Source: an uncultured Senegalimassilia sp. (lineage in GTDB: Bacteria; Actinomycetota; Coriobacteriia; Coriobacteriales; Eggerthellaceae). From it: DNA of 64,000 bases. The translations under genes and the position numbers were made by a program. The stretch is from the NCBI RefSeq assembly GCF_934630535.1, contig NZ_CAKTVU010000006.1:1-64000 (forward strand), read 5' to 3'. Below, one piece after another: positions 1 to 7,963 of this stretch (position 1 is the first letter of the stretch; the number at the start of each line of letters is the position of its first letter). The notes below the pieces were generated by a model that was not told the DNA's origin, searched no databases, and saw nothing but the letters and a program-made list of their open reading frames with translations.

Positions 1-102
<102 letters not shown>

Positions 103-105
<3 letters not shown>

Positions 106-128
106 TCGCGGAGGGCGCTTTTCTTTTT
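103..128 (+). terminator. Probable rRNA operon terminator with T-rich tail
   Basis: A GC-rich stretch directly after the 5S gene can form a short GCGC/GCGC-type stem and is followed by CTTTTCTTTTT at 118-128, the expected shape of an intrinsic terminator. The stem is short and imperfect, so the call rests mainly on the T run and position. Confidence 0.5.
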
Positions 129-178
129 GCGCGCGGTCCCGCGCGCGAGGAGATGCGCGGAATGCGCCGCACGCGCCG

Positions 179-215
179 TGAAGGCCCGCAGGGCGATATC
201 CTTTGCGGGCCTTTC
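179..215 (+). terminator. Hairpin downstream of 5S rRNA
   Basis: The arms AAGGCCCGCA (181-190) and TGCGGGCCTT (204-213) are perfectly complementary and are followed by TTCC. This is the first of two hairpins of similar design in the noncoding 106-512 stretch after the rRNA gene; together they could act as back-up terminators or be processed spacer elements. Confidence 0.55.
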
Positions 216-268
216 CGTGTTCAGGGGCCGTCCCGCGGTTCGCGGGGCGGCGCGCATCGCATGCGCCG

Positions 269-315
269 AAGTCCCGCAGAGAAGGATCCCCTCTGCGGGA
301 CTTTCTGCGTTTTGA
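269..315 (+). terminator. Second hairpin downstream of 5S rRNA
   Basis: The arms AGTCCCGCAGAG (270-281) and CTCTGCGGGACT (291-302) pair perfectly over 12 bp and are followed by TTCTGCGTTTT. It has the same layout as the hairpin at 181-213. The rest of 316-430 shows no gene; a -10-like TATACT at 433-438 is a likely promoter element for the next gene. Confidence 0.6.
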
Positions 316-512
316 AGTCGAGAAGCGTTTGTTGGATGCTTGGCCTTTCTCCGTGCGGCTGTTTTGGAACAATGCAGGTTCGCGGTTTCGGCTGTTACCT
401 AATTGTGTATGAAACGTGGATGGTGGGTGGACTATACTTCTGATTAGGGATTGGAGTGAATGCTCGCAATTTTGCAGACTGTTTCTATGGGCTGCAAGGG
501 AGGAGATCCATT

Positions 513-944
513 ATGGCTGTTGATAAGATGCTTGTTGCGTTCGATGAATCTGAGGGCTCTAAGAAGGCGCTCAAGACCGCATCCGAATTGGCTGCGGCAA
601 ATCCGAATGCCCATATTGACCTTGTCTATGTGGTGCCTATTCCGATGCTGAATTCTGATCAGATGGCCAGCTTCCAAAGTATTTTGGACTTGATGATCTC
701 CGACGGCGAAGATTTGTTGGCGGCTGCCGCAGATGATATGGGCGATGATGTTTCAGTTCGCACGGACTCACTCTTGCTTACCGGTACCAATCCTGCTAGC
801 GAGATTCTTCGACTTGCGGATCAGCGCGGTTATGACCTGATTGTGATCGGAAACAGGGGGCTTTCCGGTTTGAAAGAGTATACGGGCAGCGTTAGTCATA
901 AGGTGCTTGCTGGAGCTAAGGTTCCTGTGCTGGTTGTAAAATAG
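513..944 (+). CDS. Universal stress protein, UspA family
   Basis: The 143-residue product has the single-domain Usp fold: an N-terminal strand with the D in LVAFDESEGS that contacts ATP, and near the C-terminus the ATP-binding signature GNRGLSGLKEYTGSVS (G-x2-G-x9-GS). Such proteins are cytoplasmic, bind ATP and support survival under starvation or redox stress; the precise role here is unknown. The ATG at 513 is chosen because GGGAGGAGA lies 7 bases before it; an in-frame upstream ATG at 456 lacks a good ribosome site. A TATACT element at 433-438 would give a leader of about 70 nt. Its codon use (many GCT, GTT and GAT codons) is noticeably less GC-rich than the neighbouring genes, which could mean high expression or recent acquisition. 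Confidence 0.93.
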   Translation: MAVDKMLVAFDESEGSKKALKTASELAAANPNAHIDLVYVVPIPMLNSDQMASFQSILDLMISDGEDLLAAAADDMGDDVSVRTDSLLLTGTNPASEILRLADQRGYDLIVIGNRGLSGLKEYTGSVSHKVLAGAKVPVLVVK

Positions 945-969
945 CCTCAAGATTCTCATTCGAATTATG

Positions 970-1003
970 ATTGGCCGTATGCGAATATTCGCATACGGCC
1001 AAT
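970..1003. terminator. 34-bp perfect palindrome, bidirectional terminator
   Basis: The sequence from 970 to 1003 is its own reverse complement, centred on GAATATTC, with TTTTCC after it on the + strand. It sits between the end of the stress-protein gene and the end of the convergent RNA methyltransferase gene, so it probably stops transcription from both sides. Confidence 0.8.
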
Positions 1004-1112
1004 TTTCCTGTATGGGGCGCATTCGCCGAAAGGCTGTTAAGGGCGCATTGCATTGAGCACAGGCTTCAGATCACGCTTGCGGGTATTTGCGTATTGGCGA
1101 GTGCGCGGTTTT

Positions 1113-1964
1113 CTACCTTGCGCGCAGCTCCCAGAAGGCAACAGCGCTTGCTGCCGCTACGTTGAGGCTGTCGACTCCGTGTGCCATGGGGATACGCACG
1201 GTGTAGTCGCAATGCGCAATAGTGCTTGCCGCCAAGCCGTCGCCTTCGGTTCCTAGCACCAGGGCAAGGCGTTCTTCGCTGACAAGTTGTGGGTCGTCGA
1301 TAGCGATTGAATTATCTGACAGCGCTAACGCAGCGGTCTTGAACCCAAGGCTGTGCAGAAGAGGAATCCCGTCATGTGCCCATGAGCCTGCTCCCGTAGC
1401 CCCCGAATCAGCGCCGATACGGGCCCAGGGAATTTGGAATACGGTTCCCATGGAAACGCGTACCGCTCGACGATAGAGCGGGTCGTAACAGGCTTGCGTG
1501 ACGAGCACTGCATCTATTCCGAGCGCGGCTGCACTGCGGAAGATGGCTCCGACATTAGTGTGATTCGTGATGTCTTCGAGCACGGCTACTCTTCGGGCGT
1601 CGCGGCATACTTCTTCAACGCTTGCGGCGATGGGGCGCTGGAAGGCCCCGAGCGCACCGCGGGTGAGTTCAAAGCCGGTCAGCTGCTTGAGTTCGCCATG
1701 CGGGAGTATGAACACCGGAAGATCGAAATCCGGGTATCGTTGCTTGATTTGCTCGATGATGGGCTTCATGCCGGGAAGGAACTTCTCCTCCATCAGCAGC
1801 GACAGCGGCTGCATGCCACCTGCGACGGCGCGTTCGATGACCTTCGATGACTCGGCGATGAACATGCCCTTCTCGGGTTCGAGCTTGTTTCGCAATTGCA
1901 CCTCCGTCAGGCGCGCGTATGCGTCAAGGCGGGGGTCGTCTATGGTGCTGACGTTGATGATCAT
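1113..1964 (-). CDS. TrmH/SpoU-family RNA 2'-O-methyltransferase
   Basis: This 283-residue protein has the SPOUT methyltransferase motifs in order: motif 1 with NVGAIFRSAAALG (residues about 160-175, the N-x-G-A-x-x-R-S-A core), motif 2 LALVLGTEGDGL, and motif 3 MAHGVDSLNVAAASAVAFW, which form the trefoil-knot SAM site. An N-terminal region of about 100 residues resembles the substrate-binding domain of rRNA/tRNA ribose methylases. The exact target nucleotide cannot be read from sequence. The start is set at the ATG at 1964, preceded by AGGAAGA; a TTG at 2000 in the same frame is possible but lacks support. The gene stands alone and converges on the stress-protein gene. Confidence 0.9.
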   Translation of the reverse strand: MIINVSTIDDPRLDAYARLTEVQLRNKLEPEKGMFIAESSKVIERAVAGGMQPLSLLMEEKFLPGMKPIIEQIKQRYPDFDLPVFILPHGELKQLTGFELTRGALGAFQRPIAASVEEVCRDARRVAVLEDITNHTNVGAIFRSAAALGIDAVLVTQACYDPLYRRAVRVSMGTVFQIPWARIGADSGATGAGSWAHDGIPLLHSLGFKTAALALSDNSIAIDDPQLVSEERLALVLGTEGDGLAASTIAHCDYTVRIPMAHGVDSLNVAAASAVAFWELRAR

Positions 1965-2546
1965 GAGTCGTTCTTCCTGTTCGATGTTGCTTGGGGTCAA
2001 TCATACCCGATGGCCGCAAAGATGCGCAGCAAGTGCGCGGAACCTGCAGTAGGGCGCGATGGGGCGGCGGCTCGGCAGCGTGCGTAAGGACGGCAGTTTG
2101 GCGGAAACCCTGGAGAAGCTAAGCGCTAAGACGAGGCGACGGGTGAAAAGACGGACGGACTGGCAAGCGGGGGAGGGATAGGGTTGCGGTCGTTTTGTTA
2201 GGTGCAAAACGAGACCTGTGGCAACGAGGATCGAATCAATAAAAGGCTCATGGCCTGAGCTCTGTTGTCTCAATCCATGAGGTGAGCTTATGCGGGAATA
2301 TCGGGAATGCTCGATTGGCTCTTTAAGGGTGCATTGCGGCCTGCTACACGTTAAAACGAAGCTTCCGTTACTTTGTGTCGAGGAAAGGTGCGGTTTTCGC
2401 GCCGTAGCAGAAAAGCCGGTCTGGGTTCCTTGGCAAGTCGTGAAAACTGTATCCCTTAGATGCGGGCGCGGTCTCCGAGGTTTGGCGGTCTCGTTGTGTT
2501 GAAGGGTATACTCTTGCAAATAGATAACTCGACGAAGGAGCATGGT
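1965..2546. other. 582-bp intergenic region, no convincing gene
   Basis: No ORF here has both a ribosome site and protein-like composition. The only clear signal is near the right end: a -10-like TATACT at 2507-2512 with TTGGCG at 2482-2487 (19-bp spacing), which would drive mazG with a leader of about 30 nt. Base composition is lower in GC than the flanking genes. Promoters for the leftward methyltransferase gene must lie in the left part but none stands out. Confidence 0.5.
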
Positions 2547-3449
2547 ATGTCGGCATCGCAACATGAGAATGCGCTTGAGCGGGCGGCGCATCCTGAACAG
2601 CATCCCGCGTTCGACCGGTTCGTGGCAACGATTTCGGCGTTGCGTGCGCCAGACGGCTGCCCATGGGACCGTGAGCAGACGCATTCGTCTATCGCTCACA
2701 ACATGATCGAAGAGGCGTATGAAGCGGTCGATGCCATCGAGATGGGTGACGTTTCCCATATGCGCGAGGAGCTGGGCGATGTCCTGTTGCAGGTGGTGCT
2801 GCAAAGTCAGATAGCGGCCGATGCGGGCGAGTTCGATATCGAGGACGTTGCAGCGGACGTGGACGCAAAGATGGTCAGACGTCACCCTCACGTGTTCGGG
2901 GACGAGGCGGCGGCCGGCGCCTCTGAGGTGTTGAGCCTGTGGGACAAGGTGAAGCTCCAGGAAAAGCAGGCGGCGGATCAGGCTGGTGAAGAAAGCGGAG
3001 ACGAGCTGCCCGCGGGGTTGCTGGATGGCGTGCCGGTAAGCTTCCCCGCCCTTATGCAGGCGCAGAAGATTTCGCGCAAGGCGGCTGCGGCCGGATTCGA
3101 GTGGGATACGCTCGAAGATGTGTGGGACCAGGTTCGAAGCGAAATCGACGAGCTCGATGAGGCATACGACCAAGCTCCGAAGGCATCTAACGGCAAGGTC
3201 GAAGGCGACCCCGAGGCCATCGCTCATGTAGAGGAGGAACTGGGCGATGTGCTGTTCAGCATGGTGAACGTTGCCCGTCGCATGGGCGTGAACGCCGAGA
3301 ACGCGTTGCGTGCTAGCTGCCGCAAGTTCCGGACGCGCTGGTCTGCCATGGAGCGGTCGGCGTTTGAGCAGGGCGTGCGCCTTGAGGATATGACCTGCGA
3401 GGAGCAAAACCGCTTGTGGGAGCAGGTGAAGGCCGATTTGCGCGATTAA
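2547..3449 (+). CDS. mazG: Nucleoside triphosphate pyrophosphohydrolase MazG
   Basis: MazG hydrolyses NTPs and dNTPs to monophosphates plus pyrophosphate, cleaning the nucleotide pool and influencing ppGpp-linked survival. The 300-residue protein has both MazG repeats: the first with CPWDREQTH, EEAYEAVDAI and EELGDVLLQVV (about residues 30-85), the second with EIDELDEAYDQ and EEELGDVLFSMVNVARR (about 195-250). The glutamate and aspartate pairs that bind Mg2+ are present in both. An acidic, Ala/Glu-rich linker of about 80 residues makes it longer than the usual 260. The ATG at 2547 follows GAAGGAG; the frame stays open upstream but without a start signal. An alarmone synthetase gene lies next, beyond a terminator, so the two may be functionally but not transcriptionally linked. 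Confidence 0.95.
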   Translation: MSASQHENALERAAHPEQHPAFDRFVATISALRAPDGCPWDREQTHSSIAHNMIEEAYEAVDAIEMGDVSHMREELGDVLLQVVLQSQIAADAGEFDIEDVAADVDAKMVRRHPHVFGDEAAAGASEVLSLWDKVKLQEKQAADQAGEESGDELPAGLLDGVPVSFPALMQAQKISRKAAAAGFEWDTLEDVWDQVRSEIDELDEAYDQAPKASNGKVEGDPEAIAHVEEELGDVLFSMVNVARRMGVNAENALRASCRKFRTRWSAMERSAFEQGVRLEDMTCEEQNRLWEQVKADLRD

Positions 3450-3557
3450 GCGCGATCGACGGGATGGGGAACTGGCTGTGGTAACGGAACGGTAAGAAAG
3501 CCCTTGCCGCTCTGTAAACCTTGCCTTCCGTGCGCTACCATGGTTTCGATTGATAGC

Positions 3558-3595
3558 ATGCGCCGCAAGCCCTTTGGCCTGCGGCGCATATTTTA
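3558..3595 (+). terminator. Terminator of mazG
   Basis: The arms ATGCGCCGCA (3558-3567) and TGCGGCGCAT (3580-3589) are perfectly complementary and run into ATTTTAAA, a typical intrinsic terminator placed about 110 bp after the mazG stop codon. Confidence 0.75.
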
Positions 3596-3659
3596 AAAGC
3601 GCGAACTGCGTGAATCGTAGATATACCGCATCGATGGGGTGCGGAGAAGGAGCAAGCCC

Positions 3660-4436
3660 ATGAGCGCGACCGGTGAACCCGATTTTAAAACCGCGGAAAG
3701 GCTGCAGGGCCGTACCGTGAAGGAAGATGCCGCAAAGCAATTGCCCATCCCGAACGTGCCCGATCTTTCGGCATTCGATATGAATGGGAATCTGTATATG
3801 ACCTCGGAGAGCATGGAAAAGCTGCATCGGGCTAGCGTGGAGACCCAGTCGATCATGCAGAAGTACCGGGCTGCGATGAGGGAGATGCAGGTTCGCCTGG
3901 AGATTCTGGACCAGGATTTGAACCTGAAGAAGCATCGCAACCCCATCCATCATATTGAAAGCCGCTTGAAAACGCCCGCGAGCATCTACGAGAAGATTGG
4001 ACGTTACGGGTATGAGGCAACGCTCGAGAACATGGAGCGCTATATCCTCGATATTGCCGGCATCCGCGTTATCTGCCCCTATATCCAGGACGTATACAGC
4101 TTGTTCGAGCTGCTTAACCGTCAAGACGATCTTGAGATCGTGAAGGTGAAGGACTATATCGCCTCGCCGAAGCCGAACGGGTATCGCAGCCTTCACGTTA
4201 TTGCGCGCATCCCCGTGTTCTTCATGGATAAGAAGGAATCCATTCCCGTGGAGATTCAGCTGAGAACGCTGGCGATGGATTTCTGGGCAAGCCTGGAGCA
4301 CGATTTGAAATACAAAGCCGTCAGCGAAGTACAGGGTATCGATGCAAGCAGCGAACTGAAGGATTGCAGTCGGATCATCGAAGAAGTCGAGTCCCGTATG
4401 CAGGTGCTGGCGGGCGCCTTGGAACCCGAAGAGTAG
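3660..4436 (+). CDS. Small alarmone synthetase, GTP pyrophosphokinase (RelA/SpoT domain)
   Basis: The 258-residue protein carries one RelA/SpoT synthetase domain and no HD hydrolase, TGS or ACT domain, so it is a RelP/RelQ-type enzyme that transfers pyrophosphate from ATP to GTP or GDP to make (p)ppGpp. Visible motifs are the basic R-x-K at residues 102-104 in SRLKTPASIYEKIG, D131 in DIAGIRVI (metal), PKPNGYRSLH at 170-179 (Y175 stacks on the guanine) and VEIQLRT at 197-203, with H214 downstream. The first 60 residues are poorly conserved. The ATG at 3660 has GGAGAAGGAG 8 bases ahead; a GTG at 3639 is in frame but unlikely. The next gene starts only 5 bp after the stop, implying co-transcription with a glycosidase. 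Confidence 0.92.
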   Translation: MSATGEPDFKTAERLQGRTVKEDAAKQLPIPNVPDLSAFDMNGNLYMTSESMEKLHRASVETQSIMQKYRAAMREMQVRLEILDQDLNLKKHRNPIHHIESRLKTPASIYEKIGRYGYEATLENMERYILDIAGIRVICPYIQDVYSLFELLNRQDDLEIVKVKDYIASPKPNGYRSLHVIARIPVFFMDKKESIPVEIQLRTLAMDFWASLEHDLKYKAVSEVQGIDASSELKDCSRIIEEVESRMQVLAGALEPEE

Positions 4437-4441
4437 CCATC

Positions 4442-5869
4442 ATGAAGCGCTATGTCACAGATGCGAACAATACGCTGTCTCAGGACGAGCTGAAGTTCAC
4501 GCGTAATCCCAATGCCGAATTCAATTTGATCACTTGCCGCCCTGATGTGGCATATCAGCGTATCTCGGGGTTCGGTGGCGCATTCACGGAGGCGGCGGCT
4601 AACGTGTTCGCTTTGATGCCTCCCGAGCTGCAAGATCGTTTTCTGCTGCTGTGCTTCGGAGGGGCGAAAGACGGCGATCCGGCTGCTGGTGGGAATGCAT
4701 ACAGCTTATGCCGCACGCATATCCAAAGCTGTGATTTCGCGTTGAGCAACTACTCGTATGTCAGGCCCTTCGATTCCAGCTTGCGGTCGTTCACTATTAG
4801 CCGCGATAGGCAGCTGCTGCTTCCGTTCATCAAGTGCGGGCTTGCGGTGAATCCGCGGTTGCAGTTGTTTGCAAGCCCTTGGAGCCCGCCGGCGTTCATG
4901 AAGACCAACCGCCGCATGAATGGGGGCGGAAAGCTACGTCGCTCGCAGTATGAGGCGTGGGCCGAGGTGTTGGCGAAATATGTGGATGCGTATGCGCGCG
5001 AGGGCGTGCGCATAAGCCGTATGAGCGTGCAAAACGAGCCCATGGCAAGCCAGGCGTGGGATTCGTGCCTGTTCAGTGCGGAAGAGGAAGCTCAGTTTGC
5101 GGCGGCGTACCTGCGTCCGGCCCTGGATGCGTCGGGTCACGGCGACGTCAAGCTGTTCGCCTGGGATCACAACACCGACAAGATATTGTCGCGCGTCCAG
5201 TCAACCTTCGGGGCTCCGGTGGATCGGGCGGGGAAGCTGCCGCTTGCCGCCGCCGGCTGGCGAGCCGAGGGCACGGTGGCCTCCGATGCCTTTGCAGGTG
5301 TTGCGTTCCATTGGTATGCGGGCGATCATTTCGAGCAGGTGGGCGAGGTGGCGCGGCGCTGGCCGGACAAGGAGCTGCTGTTCACCGAAGGTTGCGTGGA
5401 GTACACGCGGGGCGAAGAGCGCAAGGCCACGCAGGAGCGCAAGGCGGAGCAGTATGCACATGCCATCATAGGCAGCCTGAACGCGGGCGCTGCCGGATTC
5501 ATTGATTGGAATCTGCTGCTCAATGAGAAGGGTGGGCCGAACCGTGCCCGAAACTTCTGCGAAGCGCCGTTGATGTACGATCGCGATAAGCGCGAGTTGG
5601 TGGCAAATCGATCGTTCTTCTATATGGCGCACTTCTCGCGTTTTGCGCCGGTAGGCTCCCGTCGCTTCCTGACCTCGCGTTATACCGACGATCTGGAGAC
5701 GGTGGGCTTCCTGCGCCCCGATGGGTCGCGTGCGCTGGTCGTGCTGAATCGCCACGCCAGGCCGCGAAAGCTCCTGGTATCGGAGGGGGTGTTCACGGCG
5801 GAGTGCAAGGCGGCGGGGCACAGCATAACCACGTTGGTGTGGGACGCGGATGAGGTGCGCGACAGGTAG
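4442..5869 (+). CDS. Glycoside hydrolase family 30-like beta-glycosidase (glucosylceramidase-like)
   Basis: The 475-residue protein follows the GH30 pattern of a TIM barrel with flanking beta-structure: RISGFGGAFTEAAAN (40-54), ASPWSPPAFMKTN (144-156), the acid/base glutamate E199 in SVQNEPMASQAWDSC, and the nucleophile E316 in LLFTEGC, followed by GAAGFIDWNLLLNEKGGP. GH30 members cut beta-glucosyl, beta-1,6-glucan, xylan or related bonds; this one is closest in pattern to glucosylceramidases, but the substrate is not readable. There is no signal peptide, unlike most relatives, so it probably acts in the cytoplasm on imported sugar or lipid. It lies 5 bp after the alarmone synthetase stop with only a weak GAAGAG ribosome site and may be translationally coupled. 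Confidence 0.85.
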   Translation: MKRYVTDANNTLSQDELKFTRNPNAEFNLITCRPDVAYQRISGFGGAFTEAAANVFALMPPELQDRFLLLCFGGAKDGDPAAGGNAYSLCRTHIQSCDFALSNYSYVRPFDSSLRSFTISRDRQLLLPFIKCGLAVNPRLQLFASPWSPPAFMKTNRRMNGGGKLRRSQYEAWAEVLAKYVDAYAREGVRISRMSVQNEPMASQAWDSCLFSAEEEAQFAAAYLRPALDASGHGDVKLFAWDHNTDKILSRVQSTFGAPVDRAGKLPLAAAGWRAEGTVASDAFAGVAFHWYAGDHFEQVGEVARRWPDKELLFTEGCVEYTRGEERKATQERKAEQYAHAIIGSLNAGAAGFIDWNLLLNEKGGPNRARNFCEAPLMYDRDKRELVANRSFFYMAHFSRFAPVGSRRFLTSRYTDDLETVGFLRPDGSRALVVLNRHARPRKLLVSEGVFTAECKAAGHSITTLVWDADEVRDR

Positions 5870-5913
5870 GCTTTTGCGCGGGCGATGGTTTTCGCCGTTG
5901 TTTGAAACCGCCC

Positions 5914-5944
5914 TTGACCTGAAGTGCGCTCTAGCCTTTACCAT
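5914..5944 (+). promoter_or_regulatory. Candidate MerR-type promoter with 19-bp spacer
   Basis: TTGACC at 5914-5919 and TACCAT at 5939-5944 are separated by 19 bp instead of 17, and the spacer contains the imperfect dyad CTGAAGTGCGCTCTAG (5919-5934, 11 of 16 positions symmetric). Overlong spacers with a central AGTxxxCT-like dyad are typical of MerR-family promoters. No MerR gene is in the window, so this is an inference. Confidence 0.4.
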
Positions 5945-5968
5945 CGAATGAGACGAGAGGAGCATTCG

Positions 5969-7096
5969 ATGACTGTAGAGAACAACACCGTGCCGAAGCT
6001 GGGCTTCGGCTGCATGCGCTTTCCGCTTACCGACCCCAAGGATGTCACCGCCATCGATATCGATCAGGTCAAGGAGATGGTCGACCTGTTCATGGACGCC
6101 GGGGGCACGTATTTCGATACCGCGTTCGTCTACCATGACGGGTATTCCGAGGTGGCGTTGCGCGAGGCTCTGGTGGAGCGTTATCCGCGTGATAGCTTTA
6201 CTATTGCTACGAAGTGCCTCGCCTGGGCGTTGCCTGATGCCGAAACCGCCAAGGCGTGCCTGGACACGTCTCTTGAGCGGTTGGGCACCGACTACGTGGA
6301 TTATTACCTGTTGCACAACGTTGGCGGCGAGCGTACGAAGAAGTTCGACGACTTCGGTATGTGGGAATGGGCGCAGGAGATGAAGGCCGCCGGTAAGATC
6401 CGCAACGTGGGCTTCAGCATGCACGACGGTGCGGAAACGCTCGACCAGCTGCTCAACGATCATCCCGAGGTGGACTTCATCCAGCTGCAGGTGAACTATC
6501 TGGACTGGGAAAGCCCCGTGGTGCAATCGCGTCGCAACATGGAGGTTGCCCGCAAGCACGGCAAGCCGGTGGTGATCATGGAGCCCGCACGTGGCGGACG
6601 TTTGGTCGATTTGCCGGCAGCCGTTGCGGCGCCGCTGCTGGAGGCGCGCCCTGATCTGAGTCAGGCGTCGTGGGCGTATCGCTTCTGCTACAACCAGCCC
6701 GGCGTGCTCACCGTGCTTTCCGGCATGTCCACGCCCGATCAGATGAGGCAGAACATCGCCGAATGGCATGAGCACGGCGGCGGGTTCTCCCCGGAGGAGC
6801 AGAAAGCGCTCGATGCAGCGCGCGAAGTGTTGGCCGCTATGCCCACGGTGCCGTGTACCAATTGCCGTTACTGCGTGAAGGACTGTCCGCAACAGGTTGC
6901 CATTCCCGAGATCATGAACCTGCTGAACCTGGAGGTTCAAACGGAGAACACCGAGTTCGCCAAGCAGCAATATAGCTGGCAGGCGGTGCCGGGCCGTGCG
7001 AGCGACTGCATCCAGTGCGGCGCCTGCGAGGCCATGTGCCCGCAGAGCATCAACATCATCGAGCAGCTCGAGAAGGCCGCCGAGCATTTCGAATAG
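5969..7096 (+). CDS. Aldo/keto reductase with two C-terminal 4Fe-4S motifs
   Basis: The N-terminal 290 residues are an aldo/keto reductase barrel, with the catalytic tetrad positions D50, Y55, K82 and H116 visible in FDTAFVYHDG, ATKCL and YYLLHNVGG. The C-terminal part adds a ferredoxin-like module with CTNCRYCVKDCP and CIQCGACEAMCP, which should hold two 4Fe-4S clusters. Such fused proteins are common in anaerobes and are thought to pass electrons between NAD(P)H or ferredoxin and a carbonyl substrate; the substrate is unknown. The length of 375 residues is normal for the family. The ATG at 5969 follows GAGAGGAG. It is monocistronic, between a possible MerR-type promoter and a terminator at 7277. 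Confidence 0.92.
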   Translation: MTVENNTVPKLGFGCMRFPLTDPKDVTAIDIDQVKEMVDLFMDAGGTYFDTAFVYHDGYSEVALREALVERYPRDSFTIATKCLAWALPDAETAKACLDTSLERLGTDYVDYYLLHNVGGERTKKFDDFGMWEWAQEMKAAGKIRNVGFSMHDGAETLDQLLNDHPEVDFIQLQVNYLDWESPVVQSRRNMEVARKHGKPVVIMEPARGGRLVDLPAAVAAPLLEARPDLSQASWAYRFCYNQPGVLTVLSGMSTPDQMRQNIAEWHEHGGGFSPEEQKALDAAREVLAAMPTVPCTNCRYCVKDCPQQVAIPEIMNLLNLEVQTENTEFAKQQYSWQAVPGRASDCIQCGACEAMCPQSINIIEQLEKAAEHFE

Positions 7097-7147
7097 AGGT
7101 TTGGGGCCGGTTGCAGCCGAGAAGGCCGCCAAGCGTTTCGATCAAAG
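7068..7147 (+). repeat. Degenerate duplication of the aldo/keto reductase gene end
   Basis: The last codons of the reductase gene (GAGAAGGCCGCCGAGCATTT, from about 7072) recur just downstream of the stop as GAGAAGGCCGCCAAGCGTTT (from about 7120), and a third weaker match, GAGAAGGTGGCCG, begins near 7171. The spacing of about 48 bp suggests a small tandem duplication that has decayed outside the reading frame. Confidence 0.5.
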
Positions 7148-7276
7148 GCTGCTGCGGAGTGACCGTTGTCGAGAAGGTGGCCGTCCTTAAGCCGCGATGC
7201 GGAGCTGGCGTGGCTGCCGGAGGCGGCCGAGCGCTGCGAAGCTGCAATGCGGAACGGGGTCGAAGCAACCATACGT

Positions 7277-7320
7277 GAACGGGGTCGAAGGCGATGTGCG
7301 CTTTCGACCCCGTTCGTTTT
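7277..7320. terminator. Bidirectional terminator between aldo/keto reductase and yqeY genes
   Basis: The arms 7277-7294 and 7298-7315 form a stem of about 17 bp containing GAACGGGGTCGAA and TTCGACCCCGTTC with one G-U pair, followed by GTTTT. A second, unpaired copy of GGGGTCGAAG lies at 7256-7265. The convergent gene ends at 7371. Confidence 0.75.
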
Positions 7321-7370
7321 CGCCGTCTGCATTGCGGGCGGCGTTCTCCTGTCCGCTTATCGGCGCTTTG

Positions 7371-7814
7371 CTAGGCCAGTTTGCCCTGCAGTTCCTTCGC
7401 GGCCGCGGCTTTGTCGAAGTTGCCGCCGGTGCGCTTGGTGAGCTCGCCCATGACGCGCCCCATCTCCTTCTTCGTGGTTGCGCCCGTTTCGGACAGCACG
7501 GTGTCGATAAGTGCGGAAAGCTGCTCGCCAGCCAGCTGCTGGGGCAGCAGCTCTTCGAGCATCTTCACCTGAGCGGAAAGCGTGTCGGTGCGCTCCTGGT
7601 CGTTGCCGGCCTTGATGGAGCCTTCCAGCGTTTCCTTGGTTTGCTTGATGACGCGTTTGGTCATGTCGTCGACGTCTTGCTCCGTGATCTCGCGGCGCTC
7701 GTTCACCTCGATGTTCTTGATTTCGCCGTGCACTTGGCGAAGGATGGACAGGCGTACCTTGTCGTGTGCCTTCATGGCTTGCTTGATGTGTTCTTTCAGC
7801 TCGTCGTATTGCAT
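7371..7814 (-). CDS. GatB/YqeY domain protein
   Basis: The 147-residue product is a stand-alone YqeY protein, related to the tRNA-binding tail domain of the amidotransferase subunit GatB. It begins MQYDELKEHIKQAMKAHDK and ends with the helical part RVMGELTKRTGGNFDKAAAA typical of the family. It probably binds tRNA in the cytoplasm, but a biochemical role has not been established for the family. The ATG at 7814 is preceded by AAGGAG and matches the usual family N-terminus. A second in-frame ATG at 7865 would add 17 residues and lies only 5 bases past a TATACT -10 element (minus strand, 7871-7876), so a longer leaderless form cannot be excluded. Confidence 0.9.
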   Translation of the reverse strand: MQYDELKEHIKQAMKAHDKVRLSILRQVHGEIKNIEVNERREITEQDVDDMTKRVIKQTKETLEGSIKAGNDQERTDTLSAQVKMLEELLPQQLAGEQLSALIDTVLSETGATTKKEMGRVMGELTKRTGGNFDKAAAAKELQGKLA

Positions 7815-7870
7815 GTGCGCTCCTTGATTTCGAGGTCCTGCGGCGCCTGGCGCCAGGTGTTCCATTTGCT

Positions 7871-7876
7871 AGTATA
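7871..7876 (-). promoter_or_regulatory. -10 element for yqeY-like gene
   Basis: On the minus strand the bases read TATACT. Transcription would begin near 7864-7865, giving either a leader of about 50 nt to the ATG at 7814 or a leaderless transcript from the ATG at 7865. Confidence 0.5.
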
Positions 7877-7963
7877 ACGCCGCTTGCAAGACGCTGGCTT
7901 CCGCTGCGCAGCCGCATCGCTACAGGTGCGCAGCATACGGGAGCCGTTATGCCGTCCGTATGG

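Noticed and set aside
2290..2502. 70-codon ORF before mazG with a GAGGTGAG-like site
   Set aside because: The Cys/Arg/Val-rich product resembles nothing known, and the frame overlaps the mazG promoter region; support is too weak.
2001..4301. 766-codon open frame on the minus strand
   Set aside because: It is antisense to mazG and the alarmone synthetase, both of which have clear motifs; it has no ribosome site and reflects codon bias of high-GC genes.
5201..7132. 643-codon open frame on the minus strand
   Set aside because: Antisense to the GH30-like and aldo/keto reductase genes; no family resemblance.
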